Positions 44,195 through 57,690 of a stretch of DNA of 64,000 nucleotides are shown here, in pieces. Source of the stretch: Anagrus nilaparvatae (taxonomy: Eukaryota > Arthropoda > Insecta > Hymenoptera > Mymaridae). The notes under the pieces are model-generated. The model saw nothing but the letters and a program-made list of their open reading frames with translations. It did not search any database and was not told the DNA's origin. Both the position numbers and the translations under genes were made by a program. Location: the NCBI GenBank assembly GCA_022575985.1, contig JAKSXM010000237.1, forward strand, positions 1,816,501 through 1,880,500, read 5' to 3'. Position 1 is the stretch's first letter. Each line of letters opens with the position of its first letter.

Positions 44195-45345
44195 GGTATA
44201 TTTGCATTTCTACGAGAAAATACGTTTTATCAGCACTAAAAACGAAAAAAAAAAAATTGACTAGGCCGCGACTAGCACCATGATTTTCTGGTAGTTTTTA
44301 CCCTATAAAATGCAAAAAAACGTGAAAACGGAATCGGCAATAGATGCCAAAAAGATTTTGCCACTCATATGTCAAAAACCGTGTTTTTCGTATCTGAGCT
44401 ACCCCAAATTTTCAAAATAACTTTTTAGGTAAATAAAATTTTAAAATCTAGATAAAAAAATCTGATTGCTAGGAAAGAAGCTTTCCAGAAGAAAAAAAAT
44501 ATTTCTTTTTACGATGAAACTTAGCCAAGTTATCGTCAATTTAAGATTTTCTACAATCAGATTGTCTTAAAAAAGATATTGAAAAAGCCTGTTTCTGAAC
44601 ATAAAATATGCATTATTTGCTTGATAATTATGGTTAAATACTTATTTTTTTTTTTTAATCGTTTACTTTTTCTCTGAGTATTTATTTTCTTCAAGAAAAA
44701 AATCATTTTTCTTTTATCACATTTCAACTTTTAGGTCAAAAACCAATAAAAATCTGTGTTAAATTTTTGCTACTAACAGTTTTCAAAGGCTTCTGACCTA
44801 CACATTAAAATTTTGTCATAAAAAAGGATTTCTTTCTTGAAGAAATGAATACTCTGGGAAAAATTAATCAATATTTTAAGAAAAATTATTATTTTACGAT
44901 GAAAATCAAGCTTGTCATGCATATTTTATGTTCAGAAACAGGCTTAATTCAATAGGATTTCAATTATTTTTAAGACATATTTCAGCAATAATATTCATAA
45001 TATTTGCTTGATTATCATCGTAAAATAACAAATTTTTTTTTTAAATCATATTATTTTTCCCTGAGTATTCATTTCTTTAAGAAAAAAATTATTTTTATTG
45101 AGAAAATTTTAATTTTTAGATCAAAAACTGTGTTAAGTAAATTTTTCTACTTGCAGTTTTCAAAGGCTTTGGATCTAAAAATTGAATTATTGTCAATAAA
45201 AATGTTTTTTTTTCTTAAGGAAATGAATTTCTAGGGAAAAATTAATCGATTAAAAAAAAAAAAAATTATTATTTTACAATGAAAATCAAGCGAGTAATGG
45301 ATGTTTAAAGTTTAGAAACAGGCTTTCTTCAATAAAGAAATATCG
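44195..45345. repeat. Family H foldback copies
   Basis: 44,195-44,405 is a direct copy of 56,795-57,005 ('aaaatacgttttat', 'accatgattttctg', 'gatgccaaaaagattttgcc'). It then follows the H palindrome through two successive centres (44,765 and 45,135), each with the GTGTTAA ... CAGTTTTCAAAGG motif. This is where the giant inverted repeat's left arm enters. Confidence 0.75.
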
Positions 45346-45349
45346 TTTA

Positions 45350-47060
45350 TAGTTAATTTTTGGATCTGATACATAATTTTTTCTTAAATTTTTGCCACTA
45401 AAAAATACAAAAAATTCGGTGTTTTTTTTTTTTTAGCACGTAGTACTTAATTTCTTCCTATGAAAATACGAGTATCTTGAATTATCGTTTCTAAAGGATT
45501 TATCTTTCTGATACGTACTTTTTCAAAAAATTTTTTTAAAAAATTTTTTACATAAAAAAATTAAAAAAACACCATCATTTTTTTTCATTTTGTATCAAGA
45601 ACTTAATTTTTTTCTATGAAAGTTCTAATAACAAGAATTATCGTTTTTACTCGGTATCTCCAATCTGATACCTAATTTTTCTAAAATTTTTTTTAAAAAA
45701 CTTTTTTGATAAAAAAATTAAAAAAAAACAATCATTTTTTTATGGTGTAGTACTTAATTTCTTTCTATAAAAGAAAGTTAATATCTAGAATTATCTAATA
45801 CCTAGAATTATCTTTTTTATTCGTTACCTTCAATCTGATACTTAATTTCTTACTTAATTTATAAAATACGAGTATCTAGAATTATCGTTTCTAAAGGATT
45901 TCTCTTTCTGATACGTACTTTTTTTAAAAAAATTTTAATTTTACATAAAAAAATTAAAAAACACAATTATTTTTTTACTAATATCTGAAAATATTGTAAC
46001 CGGTGATATTTTACAACCATTATGGAATTAGGACCTAATTTTTTTTTCAAAAATATTTTCATTAAAAAATCTTAAATTACTTTTTTTTTTTTTATTTGGA
46101 GGTAATACCTCATTTATTTACATGACAGTACTTATATTTGAAAGTATGATTTTTACTCGATATCTCGAATCTAATACTTAATTTTTTTTTTAATTTTTTT
46201 CCTAAAATTTTTTTTGCAAAAAAATACAAAAAACACCAATTTTTTTTTTCTTTTTGGACGTAGTACCTAATTTATTTCTATGAGAGTACTAGTTTTAGAA
46301 AGTTCGTTTATAGTAATTTTTTGGATCTGATACCGAATTTTTTCAAATTTTTTTTCTCAAAATTAAAAAAACCAAATAATTAAAAAACAGCATTATTTTT
46401 TTTTTTTTTTAGTGTAATACTTCATTTAGTTCCGTGAAAGTACTTATATTTGAAAATATGGTTTTTACTTGATATCTCGAATCTGATATTTAATTATTTG
46501 AAAATTTGTTTCAAAATTTTCGATGAATAAAAAAAACTTTTAAAATTTAATAGAAATGTATGTAACTATGATTGCATGCTTGTAACCGGTGATATCTGTG
46601 GCATATTGAAGTATTAAGCTCATTGTTTGAGGAACCTTAGTGCCAGCTAGTTGGCAGGGTATTAATTTTTTCATTTTGTACCAAGAACTAAATTTTTTTC
46701 TATGAAAGTTCTAATATCATGAATTATCGTTTTTACTCGATATCTCCAATCTGATACCTAATTTTTCTAAAATTTTTTTTAAAAAACTTTTTTGATAAAA
46801 AAATTTAAAAAAAACAATCATTTTTTTATGGAGTAGTACTTAATTTCTTTCTATAAAAGAAAGTTAATATCTAGAATTATCTAATACCTAGAATAATCGT
46901 TTTTATTCGTTACCTTCAATCTGATACTTAATTTTTCGAAAATTTTTGTCTCAAAAACTTTTCTTTAAAAAATACAAAAATTACTAATTTTTCTTTTCTT
47001 TTCGGATGTAGTATAATTTTTATCTATGAAAGTATTAACTTGATATTTTCAATTAGATAA
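45350..47060 (+). repeat. ~150-180-bp degenerate tandem repeats
   Basis: Blocks on 'tctgatacctaattttt', 'tttctatgaaagtactaata' and 'gaattatcgtttttactcg' recur about ten times. One unit (around 46,720-46,890) is missing from the corresponding part of the right arm near 62,160, so copy number differs between the arms. Non-coding. Confidence 0.75.
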
Positions 47061-47545
47061 TTAATTAATAACTACGCCAACTATACCAAAAACTGTCTAA
47101 CAGACATAATTAGCATAAAGAAGATTATGTACTGGTGTAGAAAAATTTACCTTTTCATTATGTGAAAAACCGAATTTTTTCCATGAGGTGTTAAACTGAC
47201 AATAGCAAGGAAAGGATAAGTCAAACTGGAGATACCCTTTACACCGTCTTTTCTTGTTTTTTCTCCTTATTAAAAAAATTCCTTATTCACAGAACCAACA
47301 TTTTTAACAAATCTTTAAAAAAAAGTTTCTGAAATTTCAAGGTTATCTATCCAGAATTTCTGAGTAAATCGACGCAGCCTACAACAAATTCTCTTATTTC
47401 ACTAAAAAAATCTTCCTTGATTGAACCTCTGAAAATACTTCACAGAAAAATATATAATTTTTAATATTGTACCTATTAAAATTTAGCTAAATATATTTTT
47501 TTTGTATACATTTAAATATTTTTTTTTGCTGCCCAAGCAAAAAAA
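47060..47545. other. Giant-palindrome arm segment without gene
   Basis: Matches 61,215-61,990 of the right arm apart from two insertions there. No coding frame recognised. Confidence 0.6.
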
Positions 47546-47665
47546 ATCATATGACTAATCATATAATTTATCATATAAATAATCATATGAATAATCATAT
47601 AATTAATGATATGATTAATTGATCCCAATGATCATATAAATAATTATATGATTAATTATATGATT
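47545..47665. repeat. ATCATATGA-type AT dyad
   Basis: Repeats of 'aatcatatgaataatcatat' around a central 'gatcccaatgatc' form a self-complementary block. The inverted copy is at 60,970-61,090. The ORF at 61,009-61,272 is a translation of this repeat. Confidence 0.8.
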
Positions 47666-48204
47666 TTTCAAAATCAGCTAATTTTTTAAAAAAACGTTAA
47701 AAATTTCTACATTTTTCTAATTTATCAGATACTTTTATTTTTTTCATAGAATAAATTGCTTTTTGACGATTAACAGAAAATTGGTGTAATAAACGAAAGA
47801 AATTTTAGCATTTATTTATTTTATTAACGAATTATTAATGCCACGTAGCACCAAACGTTTTTTAAAAGTCTAAAAACATTTCTAAACTTTTCCAAATGTT
47901 TCATTAATATTTTAGGACATTTCACCGGTTCCTTCTTCTTTTTTCTCAAAAAATTACGTTTTCCGTATTAGTAGATATTTGGCGTTAAAAAAATTAAGAA
48001 AATTTCGTATTTTTTTCATTTTATTTATTTTAACCAATTATAAATATACAATGCAAAATTTACGATTTATTAAAACTTTATTGAGATCATAAAACTAAAA
48101 CTTGTCCTTGGAAACATCATTCACAATTTCTGTAAATAAAAAAAGGATAAATTATTGAGATATTATTCTCTACTGCAAATAAAATCTGAGCGAATCGCAT
48201 TAGC

Positions 48205-49575
48205 TATTTGCTCCCTGGGGCAGGGAGTGTACTCCCTGAAATTTTTTTCATCTCCTGGAATACCTTAGGGATAAAAATGAACTGTCCGAGGGAAAGCTGA
48301 TATCCTGGAGGTATAATTTTTATTTTTCATTCAAAACAATTTTCCGATTTTTCAAGATGGTAGATCAAAAAACATTTCAGATTAAGCTTTTTACATTGCC
48401 TGGGAGTTTTCCAGGTTGAAAAAAATGTTTTTAATGATGAAAATTTTTATTCTTTTGCCCTTGCAAATATACCGATTTTCTAAAATGGCGGACCAAAATA
48501 TATATCAGAAAAAGTTTCTCACATTGCCTGGGTTTTTTGGCCCTAGCATATTTTCCAATTTTTCAATAAAATATGAAAAAAGGAAATATTTATATTGTTA
48601 GGGGGTTTCAGAGATTGAGAAAAACGTTTTTACTAATGATTATTTTCATTTTTTTCCCCAGCATATTTTCTGATTCTCCAAAAAATAATTTAAAAAAAAT
48701 ATAACTGGTTTGTGTTTTCACACAACCAACGATCATGGAACATGTTCGCTTATAACAGTTTTGAAAAACCGAAATTACAATAAATCTCGAAATATAAATT
48801 ATCCTAAGCCCATGAACCTAAAGTATCCTAAGGTTTTGTTCAAATCAGGGCCTGATCAGGCTCTGAGTTCCACTTCAAATTATTCTAAGTCCCTAAATCA
48901 AAAATATTCTAAGTCTATTTCACCCCCCCCCCCACTAAAAACGTCACTTTTTAACCCCCCTCCCCTGCCGAGCCGGACTTTTTCAAACAACCCAACCTAT
49001 GAACACGTTCCATGTTAAAATAACTTTCTTGAATTGGTAAATTAGTTAACTAAATAAATAAGAACAAAGCATGCTATCGAATCAAATTAAATACGTTTTT
49101 TGTTTATGATAAGCATTGGAACTTAATGTTTCTTGAAGATTAAATTTTTGAATAAGTATATACATGCATGCATCAATTGTTATTTTTGGGGGTAAAAAAA
49201 TAAAAATTTTCATATTTAAAAATGTTTTTCTCAACCTTAAAAACCCACAGGTAATGTAGAATGTTCCTTTTTTTATGTTTTTTTATCCGCGATATTGGTA
49301 AATTAGGAAATATGCTGGGGCAAAGAAATAAAAATTTCCATTAAGGAAAACGTTTTTCTCAACCTTTGAAATCCACAAGTAATGTAAAATGTTCTTTTTT
49401 TTCATGTTTTTTGGTCCGACATATTGCAAAATTGGAAAATTGTTTTGGATAAAAATTTAAAATTATGCCTCCAGGATAACAGCTTTCCCTGGGACGGTTT
49501 ATTTTCATCCCAAAGGTATTTCAGGAGATGACAAAAATTTCAGGGAGATAACTCCCTGTCCCAGGGAGTTAACAC
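48205..49575. repeat. Palindrome I (left copy) with X at its centre
   Basis: 'gctccctggggcagggag' at 48,208 pairs with 'ctccctgtcccagggag' at ~49,552. The arms contain ~120-bp units on 'cattgcctggg ... aaaaacgtttttaat ... tgccccagcatatttt'. The centre (~48,890) is filled by an X copy at 48,701-49,018. The inverted counterpart is 59,045-60,435. Confidence 0.85.
48701..49018 (-). mobile_element. MITE-like family X inside palindrome I (left)
   Basis: It begins ATAACTGGTTTGTGTTTTCA, has GATCATGGAACATGTTC, poly-C with 'taaaaacgtcac' and 'gccgagccggac', and ends GAACACGTTCCATGTTA. The ORF 48,710-49,018 covers it but is a repeat translation. Confidence 0.8.
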
Positions 49576-49642
49576 TCTAATTTCGGTGATTTAACTCTCT
49601 AAATTCAGGGGCAGAATTTAGAGAGTTAAAATAAAATAGGTT

Positions 49643-50465
49643 AAAAATTTAGAAAAGAAGTAAAAAATTTAACTCCCTGAATTTAAGAGCTATAACTCTC
49701 TGAGTCAGGAAGTAGTACTACGTGGTTATTTTTGTTAGGGTAGAGATTTAAGGAAGCTTTTCAGTAAGTGGGTTACACATTTTGAAACTAACAATAGGAG
49801 TTCAATACATTTGGAACACCAAATTACACCAAATGGTTACGTATGAGTTTATCATGTTGAAAAAACATGTCTGCTACCCTCTGTTCATTCCAATGGGCCT
49901 ACTGGGCCTATTAATGTTATGGGGTTTTTTGGTAATTTTCAATGAAACGCTTAAACCTCACAAGTTAACCAAAACACTTCTGGTTGGTCTCATTTTTTTG
50001 GTGTAAGCGTCACCTATTAAACTGAAATTTATTATCCCTAATTTTTTCATCAATATAGCAAATTAACCAAATTGCCATTTTTGGCTAAAAATGACCAATT
50101 TTTAAATTGCTGCCAAATTCGTATTTTTTGTCAAAAAAGAGTTTTATAAGTCTCGAAAAATTCCTACAAGCTTCATAGGTTTCCAAAAATTTTTTACTCT
50201 TCTCATTTCCTTGAATCGTTTTTAAGAAATGGCTTTTGCAAGTTAACATTAAAAATGAGCTTTTTTGAAAAATCATAAATTTGGGACTCTGACGTTAAAT
50301 TATCATATCTGATTAACAAATATTTGAATAGGTTAAAAATTTAACTCCCTGAATTTAAACATTTATAAATTTCTGAGTCAGGGAGTAATACCACGTGGTT
50401 ATTTTTGTTAGAGACGAGATTTAAGGAAGCTTTTCAGTAAGTGAGTTACACATTTTGAAACTAAG
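49643..50465 (+). repeat. ~140-bp direct repeats flanking a half F foldback
   Basis: 49,643-49,787 ('ggttaaaaattt', 'aactccctgaatttaa', 'tacgtggttatttttgttag', 'ggaagcttttcagtaagtg', 'acacattttgaaact') recurs at ~50,333-50,463. The F half-copy lies between. The right arm of the giant palindrome lacks this pair. Confidence 0.75.
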
Positions 50466-50857
50466 ATATTTTAACTATATTTACTTAAAATAATAATTTT
50501 ACAATTATCGTGTCAATGCTTTGCACAATTTGGTTAAAAAAAAAGAAACAATAAATTAAAAAAGTTTATTTGTTAAAAGAAATACAACTTGTTAAATTTC
50601 TAGTCATAAATGCTTAAGATTCAAGATATCGGCAGTTAGGATTAAAATTCTGCTAAAACTTGCTCTAAAATTAGCTTTAAAAATTAAAAGAAAATAGCTG
50701 CACATTATTACTGGAAAAGTTTAGCAAATAATTTCCTACCGCCCCACCTTCTGATAATGAATGTTATTCAGCTAGTGCCTAGCAGAATTTTGATCCAAAA
50801 TGCCCATATCTGGAAGTATTTATGACTAAAACTTTAAAATTCATTTGTTTAAACCAA

Positions 50858-50888
<31 letters not shown>

Positions 50889-51804
50889 CACCCATTTAAG
50901 CAAGGCAACGACTCGATAGTTGAAAAGTGATGAATTTAATTAAATGTAGTTAGAATATCTTAGTGACTGAAAAGCCCCATTAAAAGGTAATCAAATATTA
51001 GCTTCTTTAAATCATTATAAAACCTAAAAAGAACCTCTATATGTTTAATATACATTTTAAAAAATTTTTGCTACTTACAAGCTTCGCAGGTTATTTTTGT
51101 TTAAACATTTTTAGAATAGTTTTAAAATCTTTAGAAATGCTTTTCATACCTTTTTGCTGAGTTTTACAGATTTTCATTTGCAAATCGACGCACTACGTTA
51201 AGCTTTAGTTGTCTGTACCCATTGCCATAAGAATCAATATTGGTTGAAAATAGCAAGTTAACTTCAATCATATATGTATCTCAAAGATGCACTTTTATTC
51301 GAAGATTTAATTTTAACCTAAAAAAGACATAAAAAAAGCAAATAAATTCGCTATAATTTGTTAAATCTTAAAATAAAATTAAAAAAGAGTGAATTTACAT
51401 TAACAAGGTGAAATTTTACTTGTAGGATTCTAACCTTGAGATCTTATTTCATATTTACTCAAAGTCGATTTCTTTTAATAAATTCCTGGTTAAAGTTGCA
51501 AAAAAATAAAACTGCAAAAAATAATTTAACTTTGTTTAGTATTTTATAAGGGCTAAAAAATATTTTATAATACTTTTTGATTTTAATTTCAATTTCAGAG
51601 AATCAGCTTTTGAAGTCATTTTTATCCAAAGTACATTTTTCAGCGTTTAGAGAACAGACAGAACCATTATTTTTACAGATCTACTAAAAATGCTTCTTTG
51701 ATTGGACTGAGAAAAATTCACACAAATTAATATATACTTTTAATATTGCACTTATTAATTTTTAACTTAATGTAATTTTTTCTATATTTTAATATTTTCT
51801 TTTA

Positions 51805-51931
51805 CTGATTAAAAAATTTGATTTATTACTTTTTGGTTAAATTTGTTTATATCAAAGTTCAAGTTCATTAGCATAAATTATTCTAATAAACAAACTTAAC
51901 CAAAAAGTAATAAATCAAATTTTTTAATCAG
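51805..51931. mobile_element. Hairpin MITE J at the centre of palindrome D
   Basis: Arms of ~45 bp ('ctgattaaaaaatttgattt ... tttttggttaaatttgttta') surround a 36-bp loop 'tatcaaagttcaagttcatt ... '. The same hairpin, with the same loop in opposite orientation, is at 61,106-61,225. Confidence 0.85.
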
Positions 51932-52693
51932 TAAAAAAAAATATTAAAATATAGAAAGAATTACATTAAGTTAAAAATTAATAAGTGCAATATTAAAAGT
52001 ATATATTAATTTGTGTGAATTTTTTTCAGTCCAATCAAAGAAGCATTTTTAGTAGATCTGTAAAAATAATGGTTCTGTCTGTTCTCTAAACGCTGAAAAA
52101 TGTACTTTGGATAAAAATGACTTCAAATAGCTGATTCTCTGAAATTGAAATTAAAATCAAAAAGTATTATAAAATATTTTTTAGCCCTTATAAAATACTA
52201 AACAAAGTTAAATTATTTTTTGCAGTTTTATTTTTTGCAACTTTAACCAGGAATTTATTAAAAGAAATCGACTTTGAGTAAATATGAAATAAGATCTCAA
52301 GGTTAGAATCCTACAAGTAAAATTTCACCTTGTTAATGTAAATTCACTCTTTTTTAATTTTATTTTAAGATTTAACAAATTATATTTGCTTTTTTTATGT
52401 CTTTTTTAGGTTAAAATTAAATCTTCGAATAAAAGTGCATCTTTGAGATACATATATGATTGAAGTTAACTTGCTATTTTCAACCAATATTGATTCTTAT
52501 GGCAATGGGTACAGACAACTAAAGCTTAACGTAGTGCGTCGATTTGCAAATGAAAATCTGTAAAAATCAGCAAAAAGGATATGAAAAGCATTTCTAGAGC
52601 TTTTAAAACCATTCTAAAAATGTTTTAACAAAAATAATCTATGAAGTTTGTAAGTAACAAAATATTTAAAAAAATGTATATTATAAAATATAA

Positions 52694-53330
52694 GGGGCTA
52701 TTCATATATTACGTAAGACAAGTTTTGGGGTTTTTAGACCCTCCCTCCCCCTTTTGTAAGAAAGAATAAGAATTTCATCTAACCTCCTGCTCCCTTTGTA
52801 AGATCTTACTCATTATCAAAATGTTTTTTTTAACAGTCCAATTTTTTTATGCATTTTCTAAAATGTTTGCTGAATGTTGTCTAAGAAAAGAGTAATGCAT
52901 GGAAATGTGTTTTACAAAATAATGTTCAGATAATAAAAACCCCACAAAAATTAAATTTAAACATATTAGATGATTTTCATGTGCGTGAATTCTATAAGCT
53001 TGTAACTTTACACAATAGAATATTAGTTTTTTAAATCCTAATTTGAACCACCCTTGTCTATTTTAAAGTAATACCTATTATTCAAATTATTTTTAAAAAC
53101 ATTTCTTAATATTTTAAATTAAAAATCATTATAATGCAATTGGTGACTGGCATATTTTTGGAAAAAGCCAAAAGATTGAATTTTAAATTTAAAAAAAAAT
53201 ATTAATATGCTAAGTAAACCTTGCATAAGATATTTTTAAATCTCATTCCCTCCCGACTAAGAAAAAATAAGAAAATCAAACCCCTTCCTTCCTCTTTTTT
53301 GCCTTATGTAATATAATATTTGGATAGCCC
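52694..53330. mobile_element. 637-bp Harbinger-type non-autonomous element
   Basis: It starts GGGGCTATTCATATATTACG and ends with the complement of GGGCTATCCAAATATTATAT, flanked by TAA (52,691-52,693 and 53,331-53,333). The partner arm of D near 51,022 has the uninterrupted site ('...tatagaggttct...' on the complement). TAA target and GGGGC-type ends fit PIF/Harbinger. No ORF for a transposase. Confidence 0.85.
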
Positions 53331-54480
53331 TAAGAGGTTCTTATTAGGTATTTTAATTATCTACAGAAGCTATTATTTGATTATACCTTTTAAGGAGGCT
53401 CTTCAGTCACTGAGTTACACTAAGATATTCTAACTACATTTACTTAAATTAATCACTTTTTGGCTATCGAGTCGTTGCTTTGCGAAATTGGGTGCCAGAA
53501 ATGAAAAAAAAAATTAAAAAGTTTAATTAAATACAACATTATAAAGTTTTAGTTATAAATGCTTCCAGATATGGGCAGTTAGGATCAAAATTCTGCTCTA
53601 GGCACTAGCTGAAGAAAATTCATTATCAGAAGGTGGGGCGGTAGGAAATTATTCACTAAACTTTTCCAGTAATAATGAGTAGCTATTTTAATTTTTAAAG
53701 CTAATTTTAGAGCAAGTTTTAGCAGAATTTTAATCCTAACTGCCTAATCTTGAATTTTAAGCATTTATGACTAGAAATTTAACAAGTTGTATTTCTTTAA
53801 ACAAATAAACGTTTTTAATTTATTGTTTCTTTTTTTTTTACCGAATGGTGCAAAGCATTGACTCGATAGTTGTAAGATTAATATTTTAAGTAAATATAGT
53901 TAACATACACTGTAAAAAACAACTCCGGTGATTTTTCGACAAAATTGGTAAATTTACTAAAATTTAGTACATTTTCGAAAAAATTCGCAATTTTTCGAAA
54001 AAAATCGGAAATTTACTAATATTTGTAAATTTGCGAAAAAATAGTAAATTTACGATTTATTTTTTCGTAAATTTTCGACAAAATCATAAATTTACAACTA
54101 TGTCGTAATTTTACGATTTTTGTAGAAAAATCGCAATTTTTAATCGAAAATTTGTGACAAACAGTTGTGAAATTACAAGCCATATTTTTTGTACCTAAAA
54201 ACGCATAGCAAACCAGTTAGAGTCATAAAATAATGTTTTTGATTTTATACCATGAGAAAAGATGAATACTTTTATTTTTTTTCGCTACATTTCTTTTAGC
54301 ATATAGGTATATAATTATTAATATTTTAAGAATAAAAAATATTTTTAATTACGTAAAAAAGGATAATCTGGATGAACAAGTTATTATAAGTAAAAACAGA
54401 ATGAGTCAATTATAATTTAAATGGGACATTTTTACTTTAAAAAAAAAAAATTAATTTTGATAATAATTTTTAGTATATGA

Positions 54481-56764
54481 GGACAAAAAACTGAAAAAAA
54501 AAATTTGAAGGCACATCGATATAACCCGTGTTTTCAGGTAGTTTGAACCTTCAGAAAACCGAAAAAAATCGTGAAGAAGAAATCGGCGATAGGTGCCAAA
54601 AAGATTTTTCCACTTTTATCTCAAAAACTGCCTTTTTTCGTAACTGAGCTAACCGATTTTCGAAAATTTTTATTTCAGGGGTTTTTCGCGGTATTTTTAG
54701 GGATTTTTTTTTATGACAAGTTAAAACAAGTTCAAAACTAATACAAGCAAGGATTTAGCATCAATTTTTAACAATATATAAGCTTGAAAACCTGTATTTA
54801 TTTTTTGCTTTTTTTCAAATTTTGTTTTATAACTTTTTCTTGCACCTTAGGCTGTTTTTAATCTACGTACAAGTTATAATGGTAAATATTGATAATTTTT
54901 AGTCCAAATTGATTGTTACATACCATCAAGATGCCCAAAAATAATTATTTTAATGCGCTACAATGATGGAACCCCTAGAGTCCCAATTTTTTAATTCTTG
55001 TTAAAATGAATTAATTATACTTTTTCATCTTAAATATTTTGTCTATTTTATTTTTATCTCATAAAATATATTTTTCCAAGCAAATAAAACTCCATTAATG
55101 ATTATGTGCCCAAATATTTTTCATTTATACTCGTTTATTACCAATTTTTTCAATTTTATACAATACGTAATTTTTGACTGATTATGCATATTTTCAAGCT
55201 GTAGAATTAAATTAAAAGGGGAGTTCAATACATTTGGAACACCAAATTATTACAAATGGTTATGAATGAGTTTATTATGTTGAAAAAACATGCCGGCTAC
55301 TCTCCGTTCATTCTAATGGGTCTTCTGGGCCTAGAAACGCAGGGTTCAATGTTATAAAATAGGGTTTTTTGGCAATGAAACGCTTAAACCTCACAAGTTA
55401 ACCAAAACAATTCTGGTTGGTCTCAATTTTTTGGTGTAAGTGTCACCTTTCAAACGCCGTAAACCGCAATTTTCCATCACTAATTTTTTTATTAATGTAG
55501 CCAATTAACCAAATTACCTATTTTTAATTGCTGCCAAATTCGTAATTTCTAATAAAAAAAGGTTTTATATTTCTTGAAAAATTCCTACAAGCTTCAAGTT
55601 TCCAAAAATTTTTTCTCGTCTCATTTTCTTGAGTCGTTTTTAAGAAATGGCTCTTCTAAGTTAACATTAAAAATTAGCTTTTTATAAAACCATATAATTG
55701 GGACTCCGACTTCTAATTATCATATATCTGATGATTAAATAATTTAAAAAAGTAGAGTAAAGAATTTTTGGATATTTGAAGCTTGTGGAAATATTTTGAG
55801 ACTTATAAAACCCATTTTCGTCAAAAATTACAAATTTGGCAGCAATTTAAAAATAGGTCATTTTTAACCAAAAATGACCATTTGGTTAAATGGCTATAGT
55901 GATGAGAGGATTAATGATAATAAATTACGGTTTACGGCGTTTGAAAGGTGGTATTTACACCAAAAAAATGATCAAACCAACCAAAGAAAAGAGTAAAAGA
56001 GTTTAAGTTAGCTTGTAAGGTTTTAGCGTCTCATTGAAAATTACCAAAAAACCCTATTTCATTTAGCCCTGCGTTTCTAGGCTCAGATGGCCCTTTGGAA
56101 TGAACGGAGAGTAGCCGGCATGTTTTTTCAACATAATAAACTCATTCATAACCATTTATTATAATTTGGTGTTCCAAATTTATTGAACTCCCCTTTTAAT
56201 TTAATTCTACAGCTTGAAAATATGCATAATCGGTCAAAAATTACGTATTGTATAAAATTGAAAAAATTGGTAATAAACGTGTAAAAATAAAAAATATTTG
56301 GGCCCATAATCATTAATGGAGTTTTATTTGCTTGGAAAAATATATTTTATGAGATAAAAATAAAATAGACAAAATATTAAAATAGACAAGCCTAAGGTGC
56401 AAGAAAAATTAATAAAACAAAATTTGAAAAAAAGCAAAAAATAAATACAGGTTTTTAAGCTTATAAATGTCAAAATATTGTTAAAAACTGATGCTAAAAC
56501 CTTGTTTGTATTAGTTTTGAACTTTTTTTAACTTGTCACAAACAAATATCCCTAAAAATACCGCGAAAAACCCCTGAAATAAAAATTTTCGAAAATCAGT
56601 TACGAAAAAAGGCAGTTTTTGACATAAAAGTGGAAAAATCTTTTTGGCATCTATCGCCGATTTCTTGTTCACTTTTTGTTTCGGTTTTCTGAAGGTTCAA
56701 ACTATCTGAAAAAACGGGTTATATCGATGCGCCTTCAAATTTTTTTTTTCTTCAGTTTTTTGTC
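54481..56764. repeat. Palindrome G with F at its centre
   Basis: 'ggacaaaaaactga' at 54,481 pairs with the complement ending at 56,764. Outer blocks are H-like ('cacatcgatataacccgtgt', 'gaaatcggcgataggtgcc'). Inner blocks include 'cctgtatttattttttgctt' and 'aattacgtattgtataaaat' type sequence. F (55,218-56,194) occupies the middle. ~120 bp of the left arm (around 54,870-55,010) is missing on the right. Confidence 0.85.
55218..56194. mobile_element. Foldback family F, full copy
   Basis: Ends GGGGAGTTCAATACATTTGG and its complement. Arms of ~400 bp surround a ~120-bp centre. Inner landmarks: 'gccggctactctccgttc', 'acgcagggttcaatg', 'caagttaaccaaaac'. Non-coding. Copies: 1-270 (part), 49,795-50,325 (half), 58,135-59,036 (full). 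Confidence 0.85.
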
Positions 56765-56794
56765 CAAGTTAAGTAGTAAAAAAAAAATAATGCC

Positions 56795-57690
56795 TAATTT
56801 ATGTGCATTTCTACGAAAAAATACGTTTTATGAGCACTAAAAATGAAAAAAAAAAAATTTAAGAGGCAACGATTACCACCATGATTTTCTGATAGTTTGC
56901 AGCCTATAGAATGCAAAAAAAACGTTATCACGGAATCGGCGATGGATGCCAAAAAGATTTTGCCACTTTTATGTCGAAAACCGTGTTTTTCGTATCTGAG
57001 CAACCCAAAATAATTTGAGAAAAATAAAATAGGCGATAACTTCATTAATCAAGATAAAAATTACTTTTTTGTTAATTAAAATTTAAAATAATAGATGATA
57101 AAATCTGATTGCCAGTGAAAAATTACTCCAGAAGAAAAAAAAACTTTTCTTTTTACGATGAAATTTAGCCGAGTTGTCGTCAATTTAAGATTTTACTCAA
57201 TATTTTATATTGAAAAATGCCTATTTCTGACTTGTTTGATTTTCATCGTAAAATAATAACTTTTTTTTAAAAATCGATTAATTTTTCCCTGAGTATTCAT
57301 TTCTTCAAAAAAAAAAATCATTTTTGTTCACAAAATTTTAATTTTTAGGTCAGAAACCTTTGAAAACTGTAATTAGCCAAATTTATATAACACAATTTTT
57401 CATTGGTTTTTGACCTAAATGTTGAAATGTGGTAAAAAATTATTCTTTTCTTGAAGAAATAAATACCCAGGGAAAAAGTAAACGATTTAAAAAAAAAAAT
57501 GAGTATTTTACCATAATAATCAAGGGAATAATGCATATTTTAAGTTCAGAAACAGACTTTTTTTAATGTCTTTTTTAAGAAAAATTTGAGTAAAATCGTA
57601 AATTGACGATAACTTGGCTAAGTTTCATTGTCAAAAGAAAAGTTTTTTTTTGTTCTTGAGTAGTTTTTCTCTGGCAATCACTATCGACTA
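56795..57690. repeat. Family H copy inside element E
   Basis: Follows 44,195 onward in the same orientation and has the H centre motif at ~57,355-57,405. The right arm ends near 57,690. ORFs 56,794-57,045 and 57,345-57,536 are incidental. 57,690-57,780 is not recognised. Confidence 0.7.

Larger units (their letters stand above)
44731..50325 (+). repeat. Giant inverted repeat, left arm
   Basis: It is collinear, as reverse complement, with 58,562-64,000. Anchors: 45,055/63,402; 46,618/62,260; 47,560/61,095; 48,208/60,435; 49,018/59,675; 49,140/59,560; 49,870/58,990. Over 46,414-46,620 against 62,259-62,468 I counted four mismatches. The arm contains H copies, tandem repeats, an ATCATATGA-rich dyad (47,545-47,665), palindrome I with X at its centre, and half of an F foldback (49,795-50,325). 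Confidence 0.9.

Noticed and set aside
48710..49018. 102-codon plus-strand ORF
   Set aside because: Lies exactly over an X element with poly-C and minisatellite sequence; the translation is Pro/Ser-rich repeat product.
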